From assembly GCA_937902925.1 (NCBI GenBank), contig CALFNN010000016.1, forward strand, positions 1 through 46,683: a stretch of 46,683 nt of DNA, given 5' to 3'. The position numbers and the translations under genes were made by a program. The stretch comes from an uncultured Opitutaceae bacterium. GTDB taxonomy: Bacteria > Verrucomicrobiota > Verrucomicrobiia > Opitutales > Opitutaceae. A model generated the notes under the pieces. It did not search any database. It was not told the origin of the DNA and saw only the letters and a program-made list of their open reading frames with translations. This document shows, in pieces, positions 33,769-41,254 of the stretch (positions are counted from its first letter, which is position 1; each line of letters starts with the position of its first letter).

Positions 33769-36255
33769 ATGAATTTGCCCCGCTTAGCGCAGCGGTGGAG
33801 TCTCTCCATCCGCGGCATGGCTTTCTTGTTGTCGGTGGTCGCGCTTGCGCCCGTCGCCTACATGCTTGGTCGCGGGCTGATGGCGAGCCGCAATGTCGCC
33901 TACATGGACGACATCGATGGCACGCTGATGCTGCTCATCCGGCTGCACGATGGCGGCTCATGGTCCGATCTCGGTCAATGGCTGTTCGAAATTTCCAATG
34001 AACACCGGATGGTGACGAGCCGCCTGCTCGTCACGCTGAGCTACTGGCTCAGCGGCACGGTGAATTTCAACATCATGGGCGTGATCGGGAACCTGTTTCT
34101 CTGCACGCTCTGTGGGTTGTTGATCCGCACGGCTGGAACGGCGGAACGCCGCTGGGGCATGGCGCTGCTGTTGGCGGGATTCCTCTTTCAGCTCGAGCAC
34201 TTCGAAAATTTTTTCTGGTCCGGATCCTCGATCGACCATTTTCAAGTTCCGCTGCTGGCCGGATGCGCGATCATGCTGCTGGCGCGCGGCGGCTGGGTGG
34301 CGAGCCTGGGTGCGGGCCTGCTCGCGGCGCTGGCGACGTTTACCCTGGCGCACGGCCTGGTGGTCTGGCCGGTCGGCGTGGTGATGCTCGTGGTCGATCG
34401 TCGCTGGCGCCAGCTGGCGGGTTGGCTCGGCGTCGGGATCGTGGCGGGCGTCGCGTATTTTTCCACGTTCGAATTCAATCCCGGGCACCACATCGAGGTC
34501 GTCTCCGCGATCGCGGCGCTGCATATTTTCCGTTACTGGCTGGAGTTGCTCGGCGCGCCGCTCGCCTTGGGCGTAAAGATTCCGGCCGAAATCTTGGGCG
34601 CCGGACTGGTGGCGCTGATCGGCTGGCAGGTTTGGTCGGGCGGGCTCCGCCGCGAGCGCATCGCGTTGCCGCTGGCGATCTGGGCGATCGGCAGCCTGAG
34701 CTTGGTGGCGGTGGGGCGCGCCAATCTGGGCGACGGGGTCCTGAGCTCGCGCTACTACATCCTCGGTGCCCTGGCGTGGGCCCTCGTCCTGCATGTGGAA
34801 CTGCAGCGGCGGCGCGACTCGACCCGACCCTACCGGTTCGTGGCGTGGCTGGTGCCCGCGCTGATCGCGTTCAACGTCGCCGCGGATGTGAAGTTTTCCG
34901 GCCCCGCGCGGGCGTGGGTGGCTGACCGCGACAACGCGGTGGCCAGTTTCGTGCAACATGGCCGGGACGGTGCGGGATCCGCCACGCTGCACCCGCTGCC
35001 CAACCACGCGACGCGCGTGATTCGCCAGGCGGAGGAACTCGGCGTGTTCGAGTTGCCGCGCCAGGCCGAGGAATGTGAATTCCCGATCACCCGGCCCGGC
35101 GAGGGATTTTCGAGCGCGGTCGACCGGATGGTGGTGGACGAGAACCTGGTGACGATCGAGGGCTGGGCGGCGATCGTGGGCCGGGCGGCACGGCCCGGCG
35201 ACGTGCACGTGCTGTTGTGCTCGGGAAACACCCGTCACGTGCTGACGACCGCGGCGGTGCCACGGCCGGACGTGGCCGCGGCCTTTCCGGGCGAACGCTG
35301 GCAGGAAGCCGGGTTCCGGCTGCAGCTGCGGCGCTGGCTCCTGCCCCCGGAAAACTACCAGGTGGGATTGTTGATTCCCACCGAACGGGGCCCGGAAGTC
35401 GTCATGACGGGGCAGCGGCTGATGCTCGACGACGACGCCACGGCGATCGAACGGGACAAGGTGGCGCCGAGCCGCATCGTCTACGACGAACTGCTCCTCC
35501 GACGGCCGACGACGAGCGTCAACGCGGCCTCGAAGAAACCGGTGCGGGTTTCCTTCCTCGATCTGCACGACAATCTCGTGCACGTCGATTTCAGCGGGGC
35601 GGGGACGATGACGATCAACCTTTCCCCGGCGATCCCGGTGGAGCCATCGCTGCGTGAAAATGGGCGGCGGGTTGCCTACCTCAAGGGCCTGGCGTCGATT
35701 GTCATCACGGGTGCGGACGGCTCGACGAACCTGTCGATGTTTTCGGCCCGGCGGCAGCCGCGCGGGCCCGGGCAGGGTGCCGACTGGATCCGCGACGGCT
35801 TGACCCACATGGCATCCCTTTCGATCGCCAGCCGCGACGGGCAGTTCGGCGGCGTGCGGGCCGGCAACGTATGGTTTCGCGCCACGCGGGGTGTGACCGG
35901 CATCGCGGCGGCGGGGGTGCATTTTCGGGGACCAGTGGTGATCGGCAACATCAACGCCGCGGGGAGCGCCACGCCCGTGCTCCAGCTTGGAACAGCGCGT
36001 GATGTCCGCGTTGCCGGCGGCAACCTGCGTCAGGCCAACGGCCGGCCCGTGCGGGTGAGCGGCATGGCCCGCCTGCGGTTTGTGGCCGGCCAGACGTCGC
36101 GCGGTGTCGCGTTACCGGCCCGGCGCGCCCAGGCGACCCTGGTGGAAAACGGCGACGACGTGACCCGCCGCCTCGCGCGGGATGCGCTTCCCGTGCAGCA
36201 GTCGATGGCGGTGCGCGAGAGCGACGAGGCGAGCGACAGCGCCGGCCGACTTTAG
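33769..36255 (+). CDS. Large membrane protein: GT-C-like N-half fused to a beta-rich domain
   Basis: This protein of about 828 residues is not a family I can name. The first 400 residues contain about 10-11 membrane helices. A first outer loop carries VAYMDDIDGTLMLLIRLHDG followed by FEISNEHRMVTSRLLVTLSY. The acidic DDID loop and the NEHR segment recall polytopic GT-C glycosyltransferases. Residues 420-828 are soluble, rich in Gly, Ala and Val, and probably beta-structured. WFRATRGVTGIAAAGVHFRG and VVIGNINAAGSATPVLQLG suggest repeated strand turns. I place the start at the ATG at 33769, which gives a normal first helix. An ATG at 33721 would add 16 unusual residues. Location after the glycolate operon says little; a role in envelope glycan modification is a guess. 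Confidence 0.7.
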   Translation: MNLPRLAQRWSLSIRGMAFLLSVVALAPVAYMLGRGLMASRNVAYMDDIDGTLMLLIRLHDGGSWSDLGQWLFEISNEHRMVTSRLLVTLSYWLSGTVNFNIMGVIGNLFLCTLCGLLIRTAGTAERRWGMALLLAGFLFQLEHFENFFWSGSSIDHFQVPLLAGCAIMLLARGGWVASLGAGLLAALATFTLAHGLVVWPVGVVMLVVDRRWRQLAGWLGVGIVAGVAYFSTFEFNPGHHIEVVSAIAALHIFRYWLELLGAPLALGVKIPAEILGAGLVALIGWQVWSGGLRRERIALPLAIWAIGSLSLVAVGRANLGDGVLSSRYYILGALAWALVLHVELQRRRDSTRPYRFVAWLVPALIAFNVAADVKFSGPARAWVADRDNAVASFVQHGRDGAGSATLHPLPNHATRVIRQAEELGVFELPRQAEECEFPITRPGEGFSSAVDRMVVDENLVTIEGWAAIVGRAARPGDVHVLLCSGNTRHVLTTAAVPRPDVAAAFPGERWQEAGFRLQLRRWLLPPENYQVGLLIPTERGPEVVMTGQRLMLDDDATAIERDKVAPSRIVYDELLLRRPTTSVNAASKKPVRVSFLDLHDNLVHVDFSGAGTMTINLSPAIPVEPSLRENGRRVAYLKGLASIVITGADGSTNLSMFSARRQPRGPGQGADWIRDGLTHMASLSIASRDGQFGGVRAGNVWFRATRGVTGIAAAGVHFRGPVVIGNINAAGSATPVLQLGTARDVRVAGGNLRQANGRPVRVSGMARLRFVAGQTSRGVALPARRAQATLVENGDDVTRRLARDALPVQQSMAVRESDEASDSAGRL

Positions 36256-36353
36256 CGATCCCGGTGGATTGCGACAAACCGGGCTCGTGCTCCGGTTGAT
36301 CTCCGGTCAAAGCTTGCCGGCTGGAAACAACCGAAACCCGAACCCCGCCCGCC

Positions 36354-36818
36354 ATGAAACGACTCACCCCCGGCCTTTTCTTCTTTGCGATGGGAATCCT
36401 GGCGACGGCACTGCCGGCCGCGGAATCGGCGACCGAGGCGGTGTTGCGCGCCGAGGCGGTGCGGCTGACGGCCATGATGGCGGGCGACGGCGCGGCGCTC
36501 GGCCGGGTCCTGTCGGACGAGGTGATCTTCGTGCATTCCGACGGCCGCCACGAAGCGAAGCAGGACTACATCCGGAACATGACGGCGGGCGACACGGCCT
36601 ATGCCGGGGTGAAAACAGCCGACCTGCAGGCGCGGCAGATCGCGGCCGACGTGGTCGTGCTCACGGGCGCCCAGGAGATGCGGAAAAAACTCGGCCCGGC
36701 GTGGTCGGAAATAAAGCTGCGCTTCATTTCCGTCTGGCGGAACGAGGCCGGCGCGTGGCGGATGATCGCGTGGCAGTCGATGCGGCCGGCGGGCACCAGC
36801 GTGGTGCCGCCAAAATAG
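36354..36818 (+). CDS. Secreted SnoaL-like/NTF2-fold (DUF4440) protein
   Basis: This 154-residue protein has a signal peptide (MKRLTPGLFFFAMGILATAL, ending near LPAAES). The mature part has the pattern of the NTF2-like DUF4440 family: LRAEAVRLTAMMAGDGAALG, LSDEVIFVHSDGRHEAKQDY, VLTGAQEMRKKLG and WRNEAGAWRMIAWQSM. Members bind small ligands or catalyse isomerisation; no catalytic residues are assignable. It ends 18 bp from the convergent permease gene. Confidence 0.82.
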   Translation: MKRLTPGLFFFAMGILATALPAAESATEAVLRAEAVRLTAMMAGDGAALGRVLSDEVIFVHSDGRHEAKQDYIRNMTAGDTAYAGVKTADLQARQIAADVVVLTGAQEMRKKLGPAWSEIKLRFISVWRNEAGAWRMIAWQSMRPAGTSVVPPK

Positions 36819-36836
36819 GTCGCCGCGCAGCGCCGT

Positions 36837-38480
36837 TTATCGCGGCACGATACCGGGCCAGAGGTAAGCCTGGAGCATCACGAGCACGCCCATCAGCAAC
36901 GCGAGCGCGACGCTGTGCCAGAAGACGGAGCGAAGCACGGTCCCGGCATCGGGACTGTCGTGGTGGCCGCCCGTCGCGACAGCGGCGACCACGATGCTCT
37001 GGGCATCGATCATCTTGCCCATGACGCCGCCGGAACTGTTCGAGCCGGCCATCAGGATGGGCGGAAGGCCGAGTTGCTGCGCCGTGACCTGCTGCAGATT
37101 GCCGAAGAGAACGTTGGACGACGTGTCGCTGCCCGTCAGCGCGACCCCCAGCCAGCCGATGAGCGGCGAGAAAAACGGGAAGAGGACTCCCGACGACGCG
37201 AGGGCGAGTCCCATCGTGGTATCGGTGCCGCTGTAGCGCGTGGTGTAGCCGAGCGCCATCATCACGGCGATGGTCAGCAGCGAAATCCGCACGCGCCAGA
37301 ACGTGCGGCCGTAGAGCTGGAGGAGCTTGCCGGGCCCGACGCCGAGGCAGAAGCCCGCGAGGATGCCGGTGAGCAGGAGGGCGGTGCCGGTGGCCGAGAG
37401 GGCATTGAAGGCAAAGACCGCGGGCTCGGCGGTGGCGGCCGGCACGACGGGCGGCATGCGCAGGACGGCGTTGTCGAGGACGGGCACGTGCACGTTCGGC
37501 GCGAAGAGGCCGTTGAGGAAATTCTTGGTCTCGGGCTTGCCCCAGGCGAACACGAGGATCGACAGCAGAATCCATGGCAGCCACGCGCGCCACACCGGGC
37601 CGGTCGTCGGGTGCGAGGGGATGGGTGGAGCGGTGCCGGTGGGCGGCTCGGCGATGAGTTGCTCCTCGGCCGGCCGCCAGAACTTCATCAACACGATCAG
37701 CGCGACCATCGAGACAATGGACGCGATGATGCCGACGAGTTCGGGGCCCTGGTAGTTGCTGACGAGAAACTGCGCGATGGCGAAGCTGACCCCGGAGACC
37801 AGGCAGGCGGGCCAGACGCCGAGCATGCCGCGCCAGCCGGCCTGGGCGGCCACGAGCCAGAACGGAATGATGACCGCCACGGGGCTGAGCTGGCGTCCGA
37901 CCATCGCGCTGAGCAAGTGGAGGTCGAGCCCGGTGATTTTGGCGAGGGTGAGGAGGGGGGTGCCGAGCGCGCCGAACGCGACCGGGGCGGTGTTGCCGAT
38001 GAGGGCGAGCTTGGCGGCCTCGAGCGGGCGGAAGCCGAGTCCGATAAGCAGCGCGCCGGTGATCGCCACGGGCGTGCCGAAGCCGGCGGCGCCCTCGATG
38101 AACGCCCCGAAGCTGAACGCGATCAATAGCGCCTGCACGCGCCGGTCGCGCGAAAGGCCGGCGACCTGGTGCTGGACGACGGCGAACTGGCCGGTCTCGA
38201 CCGTGAGTTGGTAGACGAAGATCGCGTTGAGGATGATCCACCCGATGGGAAAAAGACCGAAGGCCGCGCCGTAACCCGCCGCCGTGAGGGTGAGCGGCAC
38301 GGGCATGTGGTAGACGAAGATCGCGATGGCGCCGGCGACGAGCAGCCCGGCGATCGCCGCGAGATGCGCCCGCACGTGGAAGAAGGCGAGCAGGCCGAGG
38401 AGGGTGACGACGGGCAGGGCGGCAACGAGTGCGGAGAGGCCGACGCTGCCGAGGGGCGAGTAAGTTTGCGACCAGTGCAT
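36837..38480 (-). CDS. L-lactate/glycolate permease (LldP/GlcA family)
   Basis: This 547-residue protein has about 12-14 membrane segments and fits the LctP family in length (E. coli LldP 551). Characteristic motifs are [20 protein letters not shown] (residues near 160), [20 protein letters not shown] and [40 protein letters not shown] completes the family signature. These proteins import lactate or glycolate with protons. With glcDEF and the aminotransferase only 3 kb away, glycolate or lactate is the likely cargo. It diverges from the M3 peptidase gene across 155 bp with no clear promoter. Lactate versus glycolate cannot be told from sequence. Confidence 0.93.
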   Translation of the reverse strand: MHWSQTYSPLGSVGLSALVAALPVVTLLGLLAFFHVRAHLAAIAGLLVAGAIAIFVYHMPVPLTLTAAGYGAAFGLFPIGWIILNAIFVYQLTVETGQFAVVQHQVAGLSRDRRVQALLIAFSFGAFIEGAAGFGTPVAITGALLIGLGFRPLEAAKLALIGNTAPVAFGALGTPLLTLAKITGLDLHLLSAMVGRQLSPVAVIIPFWLVAAQAGWRGMLGVWPACLVSGVSFAIAQFLVSNYQGPELVGIIASIVSMVALIVLMKFWRPAEEQLIAEPPTGTAPPIPSHPTTGPVWRAWLPWILLSILVFAWGKPETKNFLNGLFAPNVHVPVLDNAVLRMPPVVPAATAEPAVFAFNALSATGTALLLTGILAGFCLGVGPGKLLQLYGRTFWRVRISLLTIAVMMALGYTTRYSGTDTTMGLALASSGVLFPFFSPLIGWLGVALTGSDTSSNVLFGNLQQVTAQQLGLPPILMAGSNSSGGVMGKMIDAQSIVVAAVATGGHHDSPDAGTVLRSVFWHSVALALLMGVLVMLQAYLWPGIVPR

Positions 38481-38635
38481 GAGGGAAGGGACGGCAGGGG
38501 CGCCGACACGTGGGGATGAGCCGGAGGCAGTCAGGCGCGCACGCAGGTGGCGAGAGATTTTTCCGGGGCAACCCGAGCGCCGATTCGTCGCAGCCGGCTG
38601 GACGTGCCGGGAATTCCCGCCAAACTGCGCGGCCA

Positions 38636-40531
38636 ATGAAAACGTCCCACCTTCCCCGCCGGGTCCTGGCCGCGGCGTGCCTGGGTTTCACGGCCGCCGC
38701 GATTTTCGCCAAGCCCACGACCCGCGACCGCGCGCAAATTCCCGTCCAATACAAATCGGATTTCTCCCAGATTTTTCCGGGCTGGGACGCGTGGGAGGCG
38801 GCGCTCAAGGACATGGAGGCGAAGATGGACGCATTTCCCAAACTGCAGGGCACGCTCGCCCAGGGGCCGGAGGCGGTGCTCAAGGCCTACCGCGCGTTCG
38901 ACGAAATCGGCATGATGCAGGACAAGGTCTACCTCTACACCGCGCTGCAGCGCGACGTGGACCTGCGCAACCAGGACATCGGCGGAAAATTCCAGCGGGT
39001 CGGCGCCATCGGGGCGAAGTTTGGCACGGCGACCGCGTGGTTCACGCCGGAATTGCTCAAGATCCCGCAGGCCACGATGGAGCAGTGGATCGCGGAAACC
39101 CCCGCGCTCGCGCCCTATCGGTTCACGATCCTCGACGACTACCGCCAGCAGGCGCACGTGCTCGATGAAAAGGGCGAACGGTTGCTCTCGCTCGCGGCGC
39201 GCTTCAGCCAGACGCCGACCGAGACGTTCCAAGAGTTGAGCACGTCCGACATCAAGTTCCCCGAGATCACGCTCGCGGGGGAGAAAAAGGTCACGGTGAC
39301 GCCGGGCGCCTACCAGGCGCTGCTGGCGACGGACTACGACCAGGGCGACCGGGCCAAGGCGTTCAAGGCCCACCTCGGGACCTACGCGGCCACCGCCAAC
39401 ACCTATGCGGCGATCTACAACGGACTGCTGCAGAGCGACTGGTTCCGGGCGCAGGCCCGCAACTATCCCACGACGCTCGACGCCGCGCTCGACAACAACG
39501 ACATCCCGCCCGCGGTGTTCACGACGCTGGTCGACACGGTGCGCGCGGGCACGGCGCCGCTCCAGCGTTACATGAAATTACGCAAGCGGCTGCTCGGGCT
39601 CGAGACCTACCACCTCTACGACGGCCAGATCCCGATTTTCAAATCGGACAAGGCCTATCCCTACGACGAGTCGCGGGATCTCGTGATCTCCTCGGTCGCG
39701 CCGCTCGGCGAGGACTACGTGGCGCGCTACAAGAAGCAGATGGCGAGCGGACGCGTGGACGTTTACGAGACCGACGGCAAGCGCAGCGGCGCCTACAACT
39801 GGGGCGTTTACGGCGTGGGTCCCTATCTGCTGCTGAACTACACTGACACACTCAACGACGTTTTCACCCTCGCCCACGAGGCGGGCCACGCGATGCACAC
39901 GGTGCTGTCCTATGCGAACCAGCCCTACAATACCGCGGAACCGACGATCTTCGTCGCCGAGGTGGCGTCGACGACCAACGAACGGTTCCTCCTGCGCAAG
40001 CTGCTCGAGACGACGACCGACGCGAAGGAGCGTTTTCTTTTGTTGCAGCACGCCGTCGACGAGATCGTCGGGACCTTTTACACGCAGGTGATGTTCGCCG
40101 ACTACGAGTTCCAGGCGCACCGGCTCGCCGAGCAAGGGCAGCCGATCACGGCCGAGGTGCTGAACGGCATCTATACGAAACTGCTGCAAGACTACTACGG
40201 CGATGCGATCACGATGGACGACCTCTACAAATACACGTGGGCGCGCATCCCGCATTTCTTCAACTCGCCCTACTACGTCTACCAGTATGCCACGTGCTTT
40301 GCCTCGTCGGCGAAACTCTTCAAGGACATGAACACGGGCGACGAGGCGTCGCGCGCGGCGGCGACGGAGCGTTACCTCACGCTGTTGAAGAGCGGGGGCA
40401 ACGACTACCCGATGACGCAGCTCCAGAAGGCGGGCGTCGACCTCACGAAGCGCGAAACGGTGCAGGCGGTCGTCGACCAGATGAGCGAGCTCGTGTCGCA
40501 GATGGAGGCGGAGGCGGCGAAGATCCAGTAG
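38636..40531 (+). CDS. Secreted M3-family oligoendopeptidase (PepF-like)
   Basis: This 631-residue zinc metallopeptidase has a signal-peptide-like N-terminus ([20 protein letters not shown]), unlike cytoplasmic PepF. The zinc motif is HEAGHAMH with H414, E415 and H418. A likely third ligand glutamate is in [11 protein letters not shown] about 24 residues later. [11 protein letters not shown] and [20 protein letters not shown] are typical of the oligoendopeptidase F group. It would hydrolyse peptides in the periplasm or outside the cell. The ATG at 38636 starts right at the signal peptide. It diverges from the lactate permease. Confidence 0.92.
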   Translation: MKTSHLPRRVLAAACLGFTAAAIFAKPTTRDRAQIPVQYKSDFSQIFPGWDAWEAALKDMEAKMDAFPKLQGTLAQGPEAVLKAYRAFDEIGMMQDKVYLYTALQRDVDLRNQDIGGKFQRVGAIGAKFGTATAWFTPELLKIPQATMEQWIAETPALAPYRFTILDDYRQQAHVLDEKGERLLSLAARFSQTPTETFQELSTSDIKFPEITLAGEKKVTVTPGAYQALLATDYDQGDRAKAFKAHLGTYAATANTYAAIYNGLLQSDWFRAQARNYPTTLDAALDNNDIPPAVFTTLVDTVRAGTAPLQRYMKLRKRLLGLETYHLYDGQIPIFKSDKAYPYDESRDLVISSVAPLGEDYVARYKKQMASGRVDVYETDGKRSGAYNWGVYGVGPYLLLNYTDTLNDVFTLAHEAGHAMHTVLSYANQPYNTAEPTIFVAEVASTTNERFLLRKLLETTTDAKERFLLLQHAVDEIVGTFYTQVMFADYEFQAHRLAEQGQPITAEVLNGIYTKLLQDYYGDAITMDDLYKYTWARIPHFFNSPYYVYQYATCFASSAKLFKDMNTGDEASRAAATERYLTLLKSGGNDYPMTQLQKAGVDLTKRETVQAVVDQMSELVSQMEAEAAKIQ

Positions 40532-40560
40532 CGCCGTTGTCCAGCCGGCGCCACCCTGCG

Positions 40561-41160
40561 ATGCGAATCCCGCCGACGATCCTAACCGGCCGCCACGTGC
40601 GGCTGGAGCCGCTCGCAATCACGCATCTCGCCGCGCTGACCCGGCATGGAGCCGACGCGGAGATCTGGCAGTGGACGGCGCACCGGCGGGCGGATCCGGG
40701 GGAGTCGGTGCGGGTATGGGGCGAGCGGGCGATGGAAGCCACGGCGAGCGGCGCGGCGGTGGCGTTCGCGGTGATCGACGTCGCGCGCGGAGAAGCCGTG
40801 GGCGGAACGACCTACATGGACATTTCGCCGGCGGACCGCCGGCTGGAAATCGGCAGCACCTGGCTGGGCCGGGCCGTGTGGCGGACGGCAGTCAACACCG
40901 AGTGCAAATATCTGCTGCTGCGGCACGCCTTCGAGGTTCTCGGGATGAACCGCGTGCAGTTGAAAACCGACGCGCGCAACGTGCGCTCGCAGGCGGCGAT
41001 CGAGCGGCTCGGCGCGACGAAGGAAGGCGTGCTGCGGGCGCACATGCTGCTGCCGGACGGATTCGTGCGCGACACGGTGATGTATTCGATCATCGCGCCG
41101 GAATGGCCGGCGGTGAAGGCGCGGCTGGAGGGATTGCTGGCGCGGGGGCCAAGCGCATAG
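40561..41160 (+). CDS. GNAT-family N-acetyltransferase (RimJ/RimL-like)
   Basis: This 199-residue protein has the GNAT fold pattern of the RimJ/RimL-like group. TILTGRHVRLEPLAITHLAA is the usual first segment. IGSTWLGRAVWRTAVNTECK carries the acetyl-CoA loop region in modified form, and NVRSQAAIERLGATKEGVLR is the strong C-terminal signature. It probably acetylates a protein N-terminus or a small amine; the substrate is unknown. It starts 29 bp after the peptidase and may share its transcript. Confidence 0.9.
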   Translation: MRIPPTILTGRHVRLEPLAITHLAALTRHGADAEIWQWTAHRRADPGESVRVWGERAMEATASGAAVAFAVIDVARGEAVGGTTYMDISPADRRLEIGSTWLGRAVWRTAVNTECKYLLLRHAFEVLGMNRVQLKTDARNVRSQAAIERLGATKEGVLRAHMLLPDGFVRDTVMYSIIAPEWPAVKARLEGLLARGPSA

Positions 41161-41177
41161 CGCGGAGTTAGGACAAC

Positions 41178-41209
41178 TTCCCGGGTTGATTTCGCTTTTT
41201 TCCCGGGAA
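41178..41209. promoter_or_regulatory. Dyad upstream of the 965-residue membrane protein
   Basis: TTCCCGGG (41178-41185) and CCCGGGAA (41202-41209) are perfect inverted repeats separated by 16 bp containing a T-run. It lies 46 bp before the next gene start and 18 bp after the GNAT stop. It may be an operator, or a weak stem acting on the upstream transcript. The T-run lies inside the loop, so it does not fit a standard terminator. A TAGGGT box at 41229-41234 could be a -10 element but has no good -35 partner. Confidence 0.4.
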
Positions 41210-41254
41210 ACCCGCCGCGGGGAGCGGCTAGGGTGGTGGCGTCCAGTCTGATTC

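Noticed and set aside
36260-36283. CCCGGT/ACCGGG stem after the 828-residue membrane protein gene
   Set aside because: A six-bp stem without a T-run does not qualify as a terminator on sequence alone.
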